A stretch of DNA of 32,189 nt from Sphaerochaetaceae bacterium (GCA_016302165.1 JAEDOD010000008.1:1-32189); one strand, 5' to 3'; numbered from the stretch's first letter, positions 15,163 through 23,478 are shown. Numbers and translations: made by a program. Notes: generated by a model not told the origin, from the sequence alone.

Positions 15163-16143
15163 TTATGGCTGGGGGACTGTATCAGCTCCAAGGAGAAGAC
15201 CTAGGGATTCCTTTACGGACCGTCTTCCATTCTTCATACTATAGCCGTTTGCAGAGTAGTAGCAGTACCAGGTGTTCTCCCCTTCCTTGAATCTTACGTC
15301 AACGCTGGTGATGTATCTTCCGGCCCACCCTTCCTCCGGACTCTCCTGTATTACCTTCTCATCCTTCCAGGAAATGCCGTCCTGGGAAGTAAGAAGCAGC
15401 ACAGCGGAGGAAGACTTGTTCTTCTTCCTGTCGTAGTAGTAAGCGCATTCGAAGGCTGCAAGGCCATCAGAGCAGGGAACGATGCGGACTGAGCCCACAG
15501 CAAGATTCCGCCATCTGGAGTCTGGCTCTATTTCAAGGATAGGCTCAGGATTGACCCTCCACTCCTTATCCAGGAAATCAGACTCTGCATACATAAGACG
15601 GGCTGTGGTCTTCTGCCTTGTATCATACATCCTTGTCTCACCAGCTCCGAAGTAGAGTCTGTACCTTCCCTTCCAGTCCACAATCTGGGGTCTGGATATC
15701 CTGACCTTTCCTTCCTTGTATTGGGCCCTAGTAATCTTCGTGGAGTCCAACACCAGCTTAGGCTTGGACCAGAGAATAAGGTCATTTGAGGTGGTGACCA
15801 TGAATCTGGAGGCGGAAAGACTATCGTCACTGTTCTTTCTCAGGCTCATGCGGTCATGGATTTCATAGAAGAGCCAATAGGTTCCTCCTTCACGGAAGAT
15901 GAATGGGGAATGGGCACGGCAGAACATAAGCCTGCCTCTCTTCCATTCCAGGCCGGAAGTGGAGGTGAAGTGCTCCAGACCTATCCAGGTATGGGCGAAC
16001 ATGTGCCAGAGCCCGTCAGGAGATTCCTCAGGAAGAAGGTATGCAGGATCACAGAGCTTCAATGCACCTCTGGTGGCGATTGGCTCGTCATTGAATGCAT
16101 ACCAATAGGCTTCCCTGATTCTCGATAGAGGCTGGAATCTCAT
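15163..16143 (-). CDS. Glycosidase-like five-bladed beta-propeller protein
   Basis: The 326-aa product has no signal peptide and shows repeated propeller-blade motifs: HSPFIFREGGTYWLFYEIHD, TTSNDLILWSKPKLVLD, ISRPQIVDWKGRYRLYFGAG and TSQDGISWKDEKVI. Such patterns are shared by GH43, GH32, GH68 and GH130-like enzymes acting on arabinans, fructans or mannosides. I cannot identify the full catalytic acid triad with confidence, so activity and substrate are open; it may be an intracellular phosphorylase or a non-catalytic relative. ATG 16143 lies just past the upstream stop, with AAGGAG ten bases before. Its place in an operon with signal peptidase II is unexplained. Confidence 0.7.
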   Translation of the reverse strand: MRFQPLSRIREAYWYAFNDEPIATRGALKLCDPAYLLPEESPDGLWHMFAHTWIGLEHFTSTSGLEWKRGRLMFCRAHSPFIFREGGTYWLFYEIHDRMSLRKNSDDSLSASRFMVTTSNDLILWSKPKLVLDSTKITRAQYKEGKVRISRPQIVDWKGRYRLYFGAGETRMYDTRQKTTARLMYAESDFLDKEWRVNPEPILEIEPDSRWRNLAVGSVRIVPCSDGLAAFECAYYYDRKKNKSSSAVLLLTSQDGISWKDEKVIQESPEEGWAGRYITSVDVRFKEGENTWYCYYSANGYSMKNGRRSVKESLGLLLGADTVPQP

Positions 16144-16146
16144 GGC

Positions 16147-16413
16147 CTAGCGTCTCCTTGTGAATTCCTCTTCCAGATTCCACTTCTTCAATGCCCACTT
16201 CATTACCTTATTATATATGACGAAGGACAGCACGAAGGATAGCACCATGGAGGCAAGGGAAGCATAGAGAACCACTGTTCCGGAAAGGGAGAGGGCATTG
16301 CAGACAAGTGTAGATATTACAACAAGTGCAATGAATATTCCGATTACAAGAACAAGATTGAAGAGTGTAGCAAGAAGCATGAACACCCATTTGTTAATCT
16401 TTTTTTCACCCAT
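16147..16413 (-). CDS. Small two-to-three-helix membrane protein downstream of lspA
   Basis: The 88-aa protein has a short basic start (MGEKKINKW), two long hydrophobic segments (about 9-38 and 42-66) and a basic, polar C terminus (KWNLEEEFTRRR). Small proteins of this shape sit beside lspA in Treponema genomes, where I recall them being labelled 'leader peptide processing enzyme'; that label is not evidence of peptidase activity and no catalytic motif is visible. It starts four bases past the lspA stop, so the two are probably co-translated, and a role with signal peptidase II in lipoprotein maturation is an inference only. Confidence 0.72.
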   Translation of the reverse strand: MGEKKINKWVFMLLATLFNLVLVIGIFIALVVISTLVCNALSLSGTVVLYASLASMVLSFVLSFVIYNKVMKWALKKWNLEEEFTRRR

Positions 16414-16417
16414 TCTT

Positions 16418-16957
16418 TCATTCTACTCCTTTACTTCTTCCCTTTCCATACTCTTCAATGACAATGGAGATGAGAAGCAGTATCACGGAAACCACCACTG
16501 CCGCGTCCCCCACATTCCAGGTAGGAAACCTTTCCATTCCGAAGAGGCCATAGAACTTGACGCTGATCCAGTCCACCACCCTTAGCTCCCGGAAGACTCT
16601 GTCTATCAGGTTTCCCACTCCTCCTCCGATGATTCCTCCCAGGCACCATCTTTGAAGAGCTGTAATCTCCTTATCCATCTTCCTGGACACCACCAGGTAT
16701 CCCAAGGCCACCATCAGAAGGAGAGGGAGGCCGATGAAGAAGATGTATTTCACAGCAATGGGGAGGCTGTCTCCCATGGAGAAGGCTATGGCTGTATTAC
16801 GCACGTGGACAATCCAGAGAAAATCCGAAAAGAAGGAATAACCTATGGTATTCTCAGGAATTGTCTTGACTATCCATGCCTTGGTCACCTGGTCCAGGAC
16901 AATAATGGCAAGAGAGAGAAGGAAGGGAAGGAAACGGGATATTCTTCTTTCTCTCAT
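16418..16957 (-). CDS. lspA: Lipoprotein signal peptidase (signal peptidase II)
   Basis: LspA cleaves the signal peptide of diacylglyceryl-modified prolipoproteins at the inner membrane. The 179-aa product has four membrane helices and the family motifs DQVTK (22-26), HVRNTAIAFS (51-60), GGGVGNLIDRVFR and the two catalytic aspartates, D129 in VVDWI and D151 in WNVGDAA. The usual glycine in the N-x-G-x-A-F motif is changed (NTAIAFS). Its ATG overlaps the TGA of the upstream NIF3 gene (ATGA). A probable substrate, the DUF4097 lipoprotein, is encoded later in the window. Confidence 0.96.
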   Translation of the reverse strand: MRERRISRFLPFLLSLAIIVLDQVTKAWIVKTIPENTIGYSFFSDFLWIVHVRNTAIAFSMGDSLPIAVKYIFFIGLPLLLMVALGYLVVSRKMDKEITALQRWCLGGIIGGGVGNLIDRVFRELRVVDWISVKFYGLFGMERFPTWNVGDAAVVVSVILLLISIVIEEYGKGRSKGVE

Positions 16958-17703
16958 AGTCCTGTATCTCCTTCAATGAAGACTGTGTCTATACCTAAAT
17001 GGTTTGTATATTCCTTAAGGGCAGAGACACCGAAGACTTCGCTTCTGTAGTGGCCTCCTGCAAGGACGCTTAGTCCTGACTCCACAGCGCTCCAATATAC
17101 GTCATGCTTGATTTCTCCTGTAATGAAAAGGTCCACTCCAGCCTTGATAGCGTCCTCCACATCACTGCTTCCGGCGCCTGAAACGATGGCAACACTTCTG
17201 AAGCTTTTCTTTCCTACGTCAATCATCCGTAGTCCAGGCCCAGTAAAGCCGAGGGCTGTTGCAATCTCATCAGCATCCATTTCTTTCGGAAGCATTCCCT
17301 TGACGCCGATGGTCTTTCCTTTCCATTCCCCGAAGCCTTCCTTTTCCTCCAGGGAAAGAATGGAGGCGATCATTGCGTTATTTCCATATAGAGGATGGGC
17401 ATCAAGAGGAATATGGGCTGCGTAAAGCATCAGGCCGCCTTCAATAGCTTCCTTCACCCTTCTGTAGTGGTCTCCGTCAATGGCAATGGGGTGGCCCCAG
17501 AAAAGGCCGTGGTGTACTACAAGGATATCTGCCTTCTCCTTGACGGCCTCCCTGATTGAATGGAGGGAAGCGTCCACAGCAAAAGCCACCTTCTTCAGTT
17601 CTCTGTCCTCAGCCCCTATCTGGACCCCATTGAGGCTGATGTCTGGAAAGGATGATATGTCGAGAAGGGAAGAAAGATGTGTGGAATACTCATATAGTGT
17701 CAT
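16954..17703 (-). CDS. NIF3/YbgI-family protein (GTP cyclohydrolase I type 2-like)
   Basis: The 249-aa cytosolic protein has the dinuclear metal-site motifs of the NIF3 (DUF34) family: SLNGVQIGAE, ADILVVHHGLFWG, YAAHIPLDAHP and the C-terminal LFITGEIKHD and GGHYRSE. Family members form hexameric toroids and have been linked to metal insertion or repair; the older cyclohydrolase label is weakly supported. ATG 17703 is chosen because homologues start with a short helix before SLNGVQ and because TATAAT lies exactly six bases upstream; the frame is open further back without a binding site. It is first in a five-gene leftward operon. Confidence 0.93.
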   Translation of the reverse strand: MTLYEYSTHLSSLLDISSFPDISLNGVQIGAEDRELKKVAFAVDASLHSIREAVKEKADILVVHHGLFWGHPIAIDGDHYRRVKEAIEGGLMLYAAHIPLDAHPLYGNNAMIASILSLEEKEGFGEWKGKTIGVKGMLPKEMDADEIATALGFTGPGLRMIDVGKKSFRSVAIVSGAGSSDVEDAIKAGVDLFITGEIKHDVYWSAVESGLSVLAGGHYRSEVFGVSALKEYTNHLGIDTVFIEGDTGL

Positions 17704-17709
17704 GAGAGG

Positions 17710-17739
17710 ATTATAAGGTATTTGACCAAATACAGTCCA
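17710..17739 (-). promoter_or_regulatory. Promoter of the NIF3-lspA operon
   Basis: On the minus strand TGGACT (17734-17739) is followed after 18 bases by a perfect TATAAT (17710-17715) and six bases later by the ATG. The spacer contains a perfect palindrome. Confidence 0.65.
17718..17733. promoter_or_regulatory. Perfect 16-bp palindrome between divergent promoters
   Basis: GTATTTGACCAAATAC has arms of seven bases, a two-base centre and no mismatch. It fills the spacer of the leftward NIF3 promoter and covers the -35 (TTGACC) of the rightward Lon-like promoter, so one protein bound here could block both. Confidence 0.6.
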
Positions 17740-17750
17740 CTTCCTATTAT
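17722..17750 (+). promoter_or_regulatory. Promoter of the Lon-like protease gene
   Basis: TTGACC (17722-17727) is followed after 17 bases by TATTAT (17745-17750), then six bases to the GTG start. Confidence 0.65.
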
Positions 17751-17756
17751 TTTCCC

Positions 17757-19646
17757 GTGTCACTTGAAATTGAGAAAAAAGATATAGAACTTGGATTTGA
17801 TGATTATTCCTTCTCTTCTGTCTCTCCGTCCTATCAGATAATCGGGCAGGAGAAGGCCATGGGAATGCTTCGCCTGGGGCTATCAATGTCCAGGCCAGGA
17901 TACAACATCTTCATTTCCGGAGATGAAGGATCGGGAAGGCTTACAGCCCTGAAGGAGGAGGTTGCCAGAATCGAAGGCGACATCTCCCACCTTTCAGATG
18001 CCTTCTACGCCCATAACTTCAGCCACCCGGAGTGTCCGGTGTGCATAACTGTGGAAAAGGGAAAGGCAAGGGAATTCCAGAAGGACCTGGATAATCTGAA
18101 ACAGGACAGGACGCTGCTGGACTCTCTGAAGAAAAAGTGGAAGGAGCCTAGACTACAGAAATTCCTTGATGCCCTCACTGAACATGGAGACGACCCGGCG
18201 AATTGGAAAATCAACATAATCCTGGACCGCTCCCGTTCCACTAGGCGCCCCCTGGTAATAGAATCCCATCCTTCCAGGGAAAGCCTTTTCGGCTATGTGG
18301 AGAAGGGCCTTCCGCCCCACCTTTCCATCCGTAGCGGAAGCTATCAGATAGCCTCCGGAGGCTTTCTGGTGCTGGACGCAGGAGAGATAGTGGGAAACGA
18401 AGAGCTATGGACCACTCTCAAGCGTTACCTGGAAATGACGGAAAGAAGCCTCTTCAGTACAGCTGTCCAGGGAGAGATGATGTCTTCAATAAGGGCTTAC
18501 CCAATTCCTATACTGACCAAAGTAATACTTATAGGAACAGAAGATATCTATGATAAGCTCTCTGACGAGGATGACAACTTCCTGCGCTTCTTTAAGCTTT
18601 CTCCCCAGTTCGACTACTCCATGGAGAGAAACGAAAAGAACATCAATGGAACTGTAAGCTACCTTAAGAAAAGCGGAGAGAAGCTCCTCAGTCAGAGTGA
18701 CAGCGCATACAGGGAGATTCTCAGATACTCATCCTTCCTTGCTGAAGATAGACAGAGGCTCACCACCCAGCTCTCTCTTCTGGGAGACCTTCTGGAAGAA
18801 GCTGACGTGGAGGCCAGGGAGAAGGGAAAGAAGGAAATCGACGGAGAGAGCGTCCGCCGGGCCCTGGAGAAGAGGGACTGGTTCAGCTCCATGACAGAGG
18901 AGCACATCAACAGTGAAATCAAGGATGGAACCATGGTGATGTCCCTGGAGGGAGAGAAGATTGGAGTCGTCAATGGCCTTGCAGTCATGGACAGAGGCCT
19001 TACAGCCTTCGGTACTCCCTGCGTCATCAGCGCAACTGTGGCTCCCGGAACGGAAGGCATCATCAATATCGAGCATGAGGCAGGACTCAGCGGCAACATC
19101 CACGACAAAGGTCTTCTGATCCTGGAAGGCTACCTCAGACACCGCTATGCCCAGTCCTTCCCCCTGTCCCTGTACGCAGGAATCTGCTTCGAGCAGAACT
19201 ATGGCAGCATCGATGGAGACAGCGCCTCCTCTGCAGAGCTCTATGCCCTCCTTTCAGCCATAGGCTGTTTTCCTGTCAGGCAGGACATTGCTGTTACAGG
19301 AAGCGTTAACCAGATGGGAGAGCTGCAGCCGGTGGGAGGAATCAACGAAAAGATCCAGGGCTTCTACAACGCATGCAGAACCTGTGGCCTTACAGGAACC
19401 CAGGGAGTGATAATTCCTTATCAGAACAAGTCTTCCCTAATCCTCCCCTACTCTGTGGAGAAGGCTGTGGAGGAGAAAAGATTCCATATCTGGGCCATTT
19501 CCAGCATAGACGAGGGCCTTTCCATCCTCTCAGGTCTGGAAAGCGGAGAAAGGGACAGAAAGGGCAACTACAGAAATGGAACCTTCAATAGGCTCATCGA
19601 GGACCAGCTGAGAGATCTCTGGAGAAGCAGCCAGAGTCAGCGCTGA
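17757..19646 (+). CDS. Lon-like protease with degenerate AAA domain
   Basis: The 629-aa product belongs to the Lon-related group without the N-terminal substrate domain (YcbZ/LonC-like). An AAA-like region comes first, but its Walker A is GDEGSGRL (55-62) with Arg where ATP-hydrolysing enzymes have Lys, suggesting ATP is not hydrolysed in the usual way. A region like a Walker B/sensor (GGFLVLDAGEI) follows. The C-terminal Lon protease domain has the Ser-Lys dyad: S489 in GDSASSAEL and K532 in GGINEKIQG. It is cytosolic and should degrade unfolded protein. GTG 17757 has no binding site but sits six bases after TATTAT. Its stop abuts the convergent symporter gene. Confidence 0.92.
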   Translation: MSLEIEKKDIELGFDDYSFSSVSPSYQIIGQEKAMGMLRLGLSMSRPGYNIFISGDEGSGRLTALKEEVARIEGDISHLSDAFYAHNFSHPECPVCITVEKGKAREFQKDLDNLKQDRTLLDSLKKKWKEPRLQKFLDALTEHGDDPANWKINIILDRSRSTRRPLVIESHPSRESLFGYVEKGLPPHLSIRSGSYQIASGGFLVLDAGEIVGNEELWTTLKRYLEMTERSLFSTAVQGEMMSSIRAYPIPILTKVILIGTEDIYDKLSDEDDNFLRFFKLSPQFDYSMERNEKNINGTVSYLKKSGEKLLSQSDSAYREILRYSSFLAEDRQRLTTQLSLLGDLLEEADVEAREKGKKEIDGESVRRALEKRDWFSSMTEEHINSEIKDGTMVMSLEGEKIGVVNGLAVMDRGLTAFGTPCVISATVAPGTEGIINIEHEAGLSGNIHDKGLLILEGYLRHRYAQSFPLSLYAGICFEQNYGSIDGDSASSAELYALLSAIGCFPVRQDIAVTGSVNQMGELQPVGGINEKIQGFYNACRTCGLTGTQGVIIPYQNKSSLILPYSVEKAVEEKRFHIWAISSIDEGLSILSGLESGERDRKGNYRNGTFNRLIEDQLRDLWRSSQSQR

Positions 19647-21011
19647 CTACAATAGGGCCAATATTCCTACCGTCAGTATCAGGAGGGGAAGCACCACGCC
19701 AAGGTAGATTTTCAGAGCCTTGGTGTTCTTTATCTTTATGCCCCGCCCTGTATTTATCTCTTCCATTGCTCCCTTGAGTCCCCAGGAGCAGGAATAGACG
19801 GAAAAGAGCACTATCAATATGGAGCCTAGGGGAAGAATTATGTTGGACACCAGGAAATCCAGGGAATCAAGAATCCCTTTTCCTCCTAGCATTGTGGTTC
19901 CCTTAAGGATATTGTTCTCCAATGCGCAGGGCAGGGAAAGAAGGAGAAGCAGCACACAGTTCACACCGACGCTTTTCTTCCTTTCCCAGCCAAAGTTATC
20001 CATAAAGGACGCCACAATATTCTCAAACACAGCAATTACAGTGCTTAGGGACGCAAAGGACATGAAGGCGAAGAACAGCGTACCCCAAACCCTTCCTCCC
20101 TTCATGTTGATGAACACGTTGGGCAGAGTGATGAAGATAAGGGATGGACCGCTGTCGGGCGCAATGCTGTAGCTGAAGCAGGAAGGAAAGATGATGAGGC
20201 CTGAGACTATGGCCACAAAGGTATCCAGAAGAGCAATGCGAAGGCTTTCTGAAACGAGAGTATTCTCTTTCGACATGTAGGTGCCAAAGATCTCCATGGC
20301 ACAAATTCCCAAAGAAAGTGTGAAGAAGGCCTGGTTCATGGCTGCCACCACCACACTCATCATTCCCTTATCCCTGATTCTATCCAGGGAAGGAAGAAGA
20401 TAGAACTCCAGGCCTTCCATGGCTCCTGGAAGGGAGAAGGAATGGATTGCCAGGACCACTATCAGTGCCAATAGGCCCGTCATCATCACTTTTGTAATCC
20501 TCTCCACTCCATTTTTAAGTCCCAAAGAGCACACTCCGATTCCAATGAGGACAGATATGACCATAAAGACCACGCTTTCAAGAGGAGAGGAAAGCATGGA
20601 TGAAAAGGCAGCGCTGACTTCACTCTGAGTGGCGGAGGAAGAGAAGGCGCCAGTAAGGAACTTCCAGAAATAGGAGAGCATCCAGCCGCAGACGGAAGTG
20701 TAGAACATCATGAGGATGTAGCAGCCTACTATGGCCATATAACCTATCCAGTGCCACTTCTCACCTTTTCTCTCCAGAGCCATAAAACCCCTGGCTCCGC
20801 TTTTCCGGCTACTTCTTCCTACAGCCAGCTCCATGGCCATTACAGGAATTCCCATGATGGCAAGGAACAATAGGTAGAGAAGAACAAAGAGGCCGCCCCC
20901 GTTTTCCCCCACCAGCCATGGAAACTTCCATACGTTTCCGATTCCGATTGCACAGCCTGCACTTACAAGTATAAAGCCCAATCTACTTCTGAAGTTCTCC
21001 CTTTCCAACAC
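19647..21011 (-). CDS. Sodium:neurotransmitter symporter (SNF) family transporter
   Basis: The 454-aa inner-membrane protein has the LeuT/NSS fold: N-terminal RSRLGFILVSAGCAIGIGNV followed by WKFPWLVGENGGGLF, which form helix 1 and its sodium and substrate sites, and about 11-12 hydrophobic helices in all. Members import amino acids or related amines with sodium; the substrate is not readable. Start is uncertain. GTG 21011 has AAGGAG close before it and gives VLERENFRSRLGF as in homologues; TTG 21026 and TTG 21008 are alternatives. Its start overlaps the end of the RNA methyltransferase gene. It is the last gene of a leftward group. Confidence 0.92.
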   Translation of the reverse strand: MLERENFRSRLGFILVSAGCAIGIGNVWKFPWLVGENGGGLFVLLYLLFLAIMGIPVMAMELAVGRSSRKSGARGFMALERKGEKWHWIGYMAIVGCYILMMFYTSVCGWMLSYFWKFLTGAFSSSATQSEVSAAFSSMLSSPLESVVFMVISVLIGIGVCSLGLKNGVERITKVMMTGLLALIVVLAIHSFSLPGAMEGLEFYLLPSLDRIRDKGMMSVVVAAMNQAFFTLSLGICAMEIFGTYMSKENTLVSESLRIALLDTFVAIVSGLIIFPSCFSYSIAPDSGPSLIFITLPNVFINMKGGRVWGTLFFAFMSFASLSTVIAVFENIVASFMDNFGWERKKSVGVNCVLLLLLSLPCALENNILKGTTMLGGKGILDSLDFLVSNIILPLGSILIVLFSVYSCSWGLKGAMEEINTGRGIKIKNTKALKIYLGVVLPLLILTVGILALL

Positions 21012-21759
21012 GTCTCTCCTTTTCAATCCAATGTTCCAAGAGTATTGCTGTAGCAGAAGCTACATTTATGGAGCCTTTAGCCCCATATTGGGCGATAGAC
21101 ACCCTTCCCAATGACCTTTCAGCCCGCTCCAGAGCTTCTCTTGAGACTCCGCTCTCCTCGCTGCCTATTATGCAGATTCCCGTCTTGGGGAAAGAAAAGT
21201 CCCATAGGTCTTCACCTCCCGTCTCCAAGGCAAAGACCGGAATGTCCTCAGGGATTGAAGAGATGTCACACCAGGCCCAGTCGACTCCCTCCACAGCGCC
21301 TCTACTGGTACGAAGGGATCGGGGATGCATAGGATCTGCGTTTCCGGGAGAAACAAGGATCCTCTTCACTCCGAAGCTTTCAGCGGAGCGGAACACAGAG
21401 CCCACATTATAGGGAGAGCGCAAATGGTCAAGAAAAAGGTAGTGTTCCCATACTTCCCTCTTTCCCCAGTCAGTGTCTCCGCTTTCGGTTCTTCTATCCC
21501 AATCTGCAGGAGCCTCCCCCAGAATATAGAGGGTCCTGTAATATATATCCTCCCAGCCTTCCCTTCCATTATTGAAGAAAAGGAGAATGTCTTTTCTGTC
21601 CTTCTCCTCCAGCAGATCTTCTGAAAGAAGAAGGGACAGGCATGAGGAAAGATAGTCAGAGCCATACTGGACTCCGGAATAAGCTTCATGGAAGATTCCT
21701 CCAAGCTTCCTCACCCTCACCCTTGGCTTTAGGGATTTAATCTTCTTTATCGTCAGCAT
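20983..21759 (-). CDS. SpoU/TrmH-family RNA 2'-O-methyltransferase
   Basis: The 258-aa product has the SPOUT methyltransferase motifs in its C-terminal half: LDHLRSPYNVGSVFRSAESF (motif 1), IIGSEESGVS (motif 2) and QYGAKGSINVASATAILLEHW (motif 3, knot and SAM site). The N-terminal ~110 residues are an unusual extension with no similarity I recognise. The target, rRNA or tRNA, is unknown. ATG 21759 has GGAAGGGAAG directly before it and lies inside the end of rsmI; an in-frame ATG at 21795 has none. Placement after rsmI suggests a ribosomal RNA role, by inference. Confidence 0.88.
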   Translation of the reverse strand: MLTIKKIKSLKPRVRVRKLGGIFHEAYSGVQYGSDYLSSCLSLLLSEDLLEEKDRKDILLFFNNGREGWEDIYYRTLYILGEAPADWDRRTESGDTDWGKREVWEHYLFLDHLRSPYNVGSVFRSAESFGVKRILVSPGNADPMHPRSLRTSRGAVEGVDWAWCDISSIPEDIPVFALETGGEDLWDFSFPKTGICIIGSEESGVSREALERAERSLGRVSIAQYGAKGSINVASATAILLEHWIEKERRVGKGELQK

Positions 21760-22444
21760 CTTCCCTTCCGCCGCCTGGTACCACAATGATAGCAAATTCG
21801 CCCTTTATGGCGTCTCTTGCCCTGAAGTTCTCCACCATTTCCTCTGGAGAGAGGGCAATGATCTCTTCATGGGCCTTGGTAAGCTCCCGTCCCACCACTA
21901 CTCTTTCAACCTTGCCGGAAGATGCTATCTCCTCCAGTGTCTTCAACACCCTGAAGGGAGACTCGTAGATGATGAAGGCGTCTCCTCTCGCCACAAGCTC
22001 CTCCAGCCTTTTCTGCCTTCTCCCCTTCTTTGGAGACAAAAAGCCTTCAAAGAGAAAGCTCTTTCCAATTCTCCCTGCCGCAGAGACCAACGTCACAGCA
22101 GCGCTGGCTCCAGGAATAGGCACCACAGGGTGGTCGCTTTCCCTTCTCACTCTCTCCACCAGCCTTGCTCCAGGATCCGAGACTCCAGGAGTTCCTGCGT
22201 CTGAGCAGTAGGCCACGTTAAGGTTCTGGTCAAGAAGGGAGATTATTCCCTTGGCGCTTTCCTCTTCGTTGTAGGAATGGCAGGCAATAAGCCTTTTCTT
22301 TATGTCGTAACGGGAAAGGAGAAGGGAAGTATGACGGGTGTCTTCGCAGGCGATCACGTCAACTTCCTTCAATATCCTTAGAGCTCTGACCGTTATATCT
22401 TCAAGGTTTCCGATGGGGGTTCCCACCATATATAAAGTTCCCAT
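21737..22444 (-). CDS. rsmI: 16S rRNA 2'-O-methyltransferase RsmI (C1402)
   Basis: RsmI methylates the ribose of C1402 in the decoding centre of 16S rRNA. The 235-aa product shows the tetrapyrrole-methylase-like fold with the RsmI signatures LYMVGTPIGNLEDITVRAL, ACEDTRHTSLLL, YCSDAGTPGVSDPGARLV and PIPGASAAVTLV. The C-terminal tail is short and acidic (GGGREDADDKED). The ATG is 14 bases past the pspF-like stop, has no ribosome binding site, and sits six bases after TAGTAT, so it may have its own leaderless promoter inside the operon. Confidence 0.97.
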   Translation of the reverse strand: MGTLYMVGTPIGNLEDITVRALRILKEVDVIACEDTRHTSLLLSRYDIKKRLIACHSYNEEESAKGIISLLDQNLNVAYCSDAGTPGVSDPGARLVERVRRESDHPVVPIPGASAAVTLVSAAGRIGKSFLFEGFLSPKKGRRQKRLEELVARGDAFIIYESPFRVLKTLEEIASSGKVERVVVGRELTKAHEEIIALSPEEMVENFRARDAIKGEFAIIVVPGGGREDADDKED

Positions 22445-22450
22445 GGCTCA

Positions 22451-22456
22451 ATACTA
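22451..22456 (-). promoter_or_regulatory. Candidate -10 of rsmI
   Basis: TAGTAT on the minus strand lies six bases before the ATG. The -35 would be AAGCCA (22474-22479) at 17 bases, a weak match, inside the end of the pspF-like gene. Confidence 0.35.
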
Positions 22457-22458
22457 AA

Positions 22459-23472
22459 CTATTTTTCACTCCTTGGCTTCAAGTGCTCACGATATTTGCG
22501 GTATAGGCCACGGAAACTGTCGTAGCTGATGGACATTTCCTCTGCAGCCTTCCTCTGGTTGCCTTCGCTTTTCTCAAGGGCCCTCCTGAGAAAGGAGATG
22601 TCCAGATCCTCATGGGCCTTTTCCAGGTCCGGAAGAGAGTAGGAGGAGAAGGGATCTGTAAAGGCAGGTGCCTCCTCCTTCCTTTCCTCCTTGTATGGAT
22701 TATGGAAGGGGTCTGTGTCTACATCCTCTATCAATCCACCCTTTGCCCTGTAGACAGCCCTTTCAACCACATTCTTCAGCTCTCTTACATTTCCAGGCCA
22801 GGAGTATTCAAGAAGCTTCTTCTCCACTTCCTCTGTAAATACAGGAATATCATCCACACCCAGCTCCGTGGCCATACGTACGGCAAAGCTGTGGGCAAGA
22901 AGAAGAATATCTTCACCTCTATATCTTAAGGGTGGCACAAAGAGCACATCGAAGCTCAGTCTATCCAGAAGGTCTTCCTTGAACTTTCCCTCCCGGCACA
23001 GCTCTCCAAGGTCTGCATTGGTGGCACCTACTATGCGGACATTGGCCACCTTGGTGTCTGAAGAGCCCAGGCGCTCATAGGTGCCATATTCAACTACTCT
23101 CAAAAGCTTTTCTTGTACAGACATGGGGACCAAGCCTATTTCATCCAGAAAGAGGGTTCCCCCTTCAGCTTCCTCAAACCTTCCCTTCCTGGTCGCTACA
23201 GCTCCTGTGAAGGCGCCTTTCTCCACGCCGAACAGTTCGGATTCGATAAGGCTCTGGGGAAGGGAAGCGCAGTTGACAGCAACCAGGGGGCCGTCCCAAC
23301 GTCCTGACATATAGTGGATACGGCGGGCGGCAACTTCCTTTCCAGTCCCCCTCTCCCCTACGATAAGCACGGGCCTATCAATCTTGGCCACGTCAGCCAA
23401 TTTATCCTGGAACTTCAGGTACTCTTCGCTTTCTCCGATGCTCTGTACCGGAGGTATTCTGTAGTTGTTCAT
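22459..23472 (-). CDS. Sigma-54-dependent activator, PspF-like
   Basis: The 337-aa product starts almost directly with the sigma-54 AAA+ domain: Walker A GERGTGKE (39-46), the sigma-54-contacting GAFTGA loop (86-91), Walker B TLFLDEIG (106-113) and the R-finger region. It ends with a Fis-type helix-turn-helix (KSEGNQRKAAEEMSISYDSF). There is no N-terminal receiver or sensor domain, the layout of E. coli PspF, which is held inactive by PspA binding. It is transcribed divergently from the pspA-like operon, also as in E. coli, so control of that operon is very likely. The start has no binding site; TAACAT is six bases before the ATG. Confidence 0.93.
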   Translation of the reverse strand: MNNYRIPPVQSIGESEEYLKFQDKLADVAKIDRPVLIVGERGTGKEVAARRIHYMSGRWDGPLVAVNCASLPQSLIESELFGVEKGAFTGAVATRKGRFEEAEGGTLFLDEIGLVPMSVQEKLLRVVEYGTYERLGSSDTKVANVRIVGATNADLGELCREGKFKEDLLDRLSFDVLFVPPLRYRGEDILLLAHSFAVRMATELGVDDIPVFTEEVEKKLLEYSWPGNVRELKNVVERAVYRAKGGLIEDVDTDPFHNPYKEERKEEAPAFTDPFSSYSLPDLEKAHEDLDISFLRRALEKSEGNQRKAAEEMSISYDSFRGLYRKYREHLKPRSEK

Positions 23473-23478
23473 GGGCGA

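Noticed and set aside
17704..17886. N-terminal extension of the NIF3 protein up to 17886
   Set aside because: The extension crosses the divergent promoters and the start of the Lon-like gene, and family members begin near the ATG at 17703.
19647..23472. Genomic island or defence system around the activator, methyltransferases and symporter
   Set aside because: Both methyltransferases are RNA-modifying housekeeping families; there are no nucleases, integrases, flanking repeats or visible base-composition shifts.
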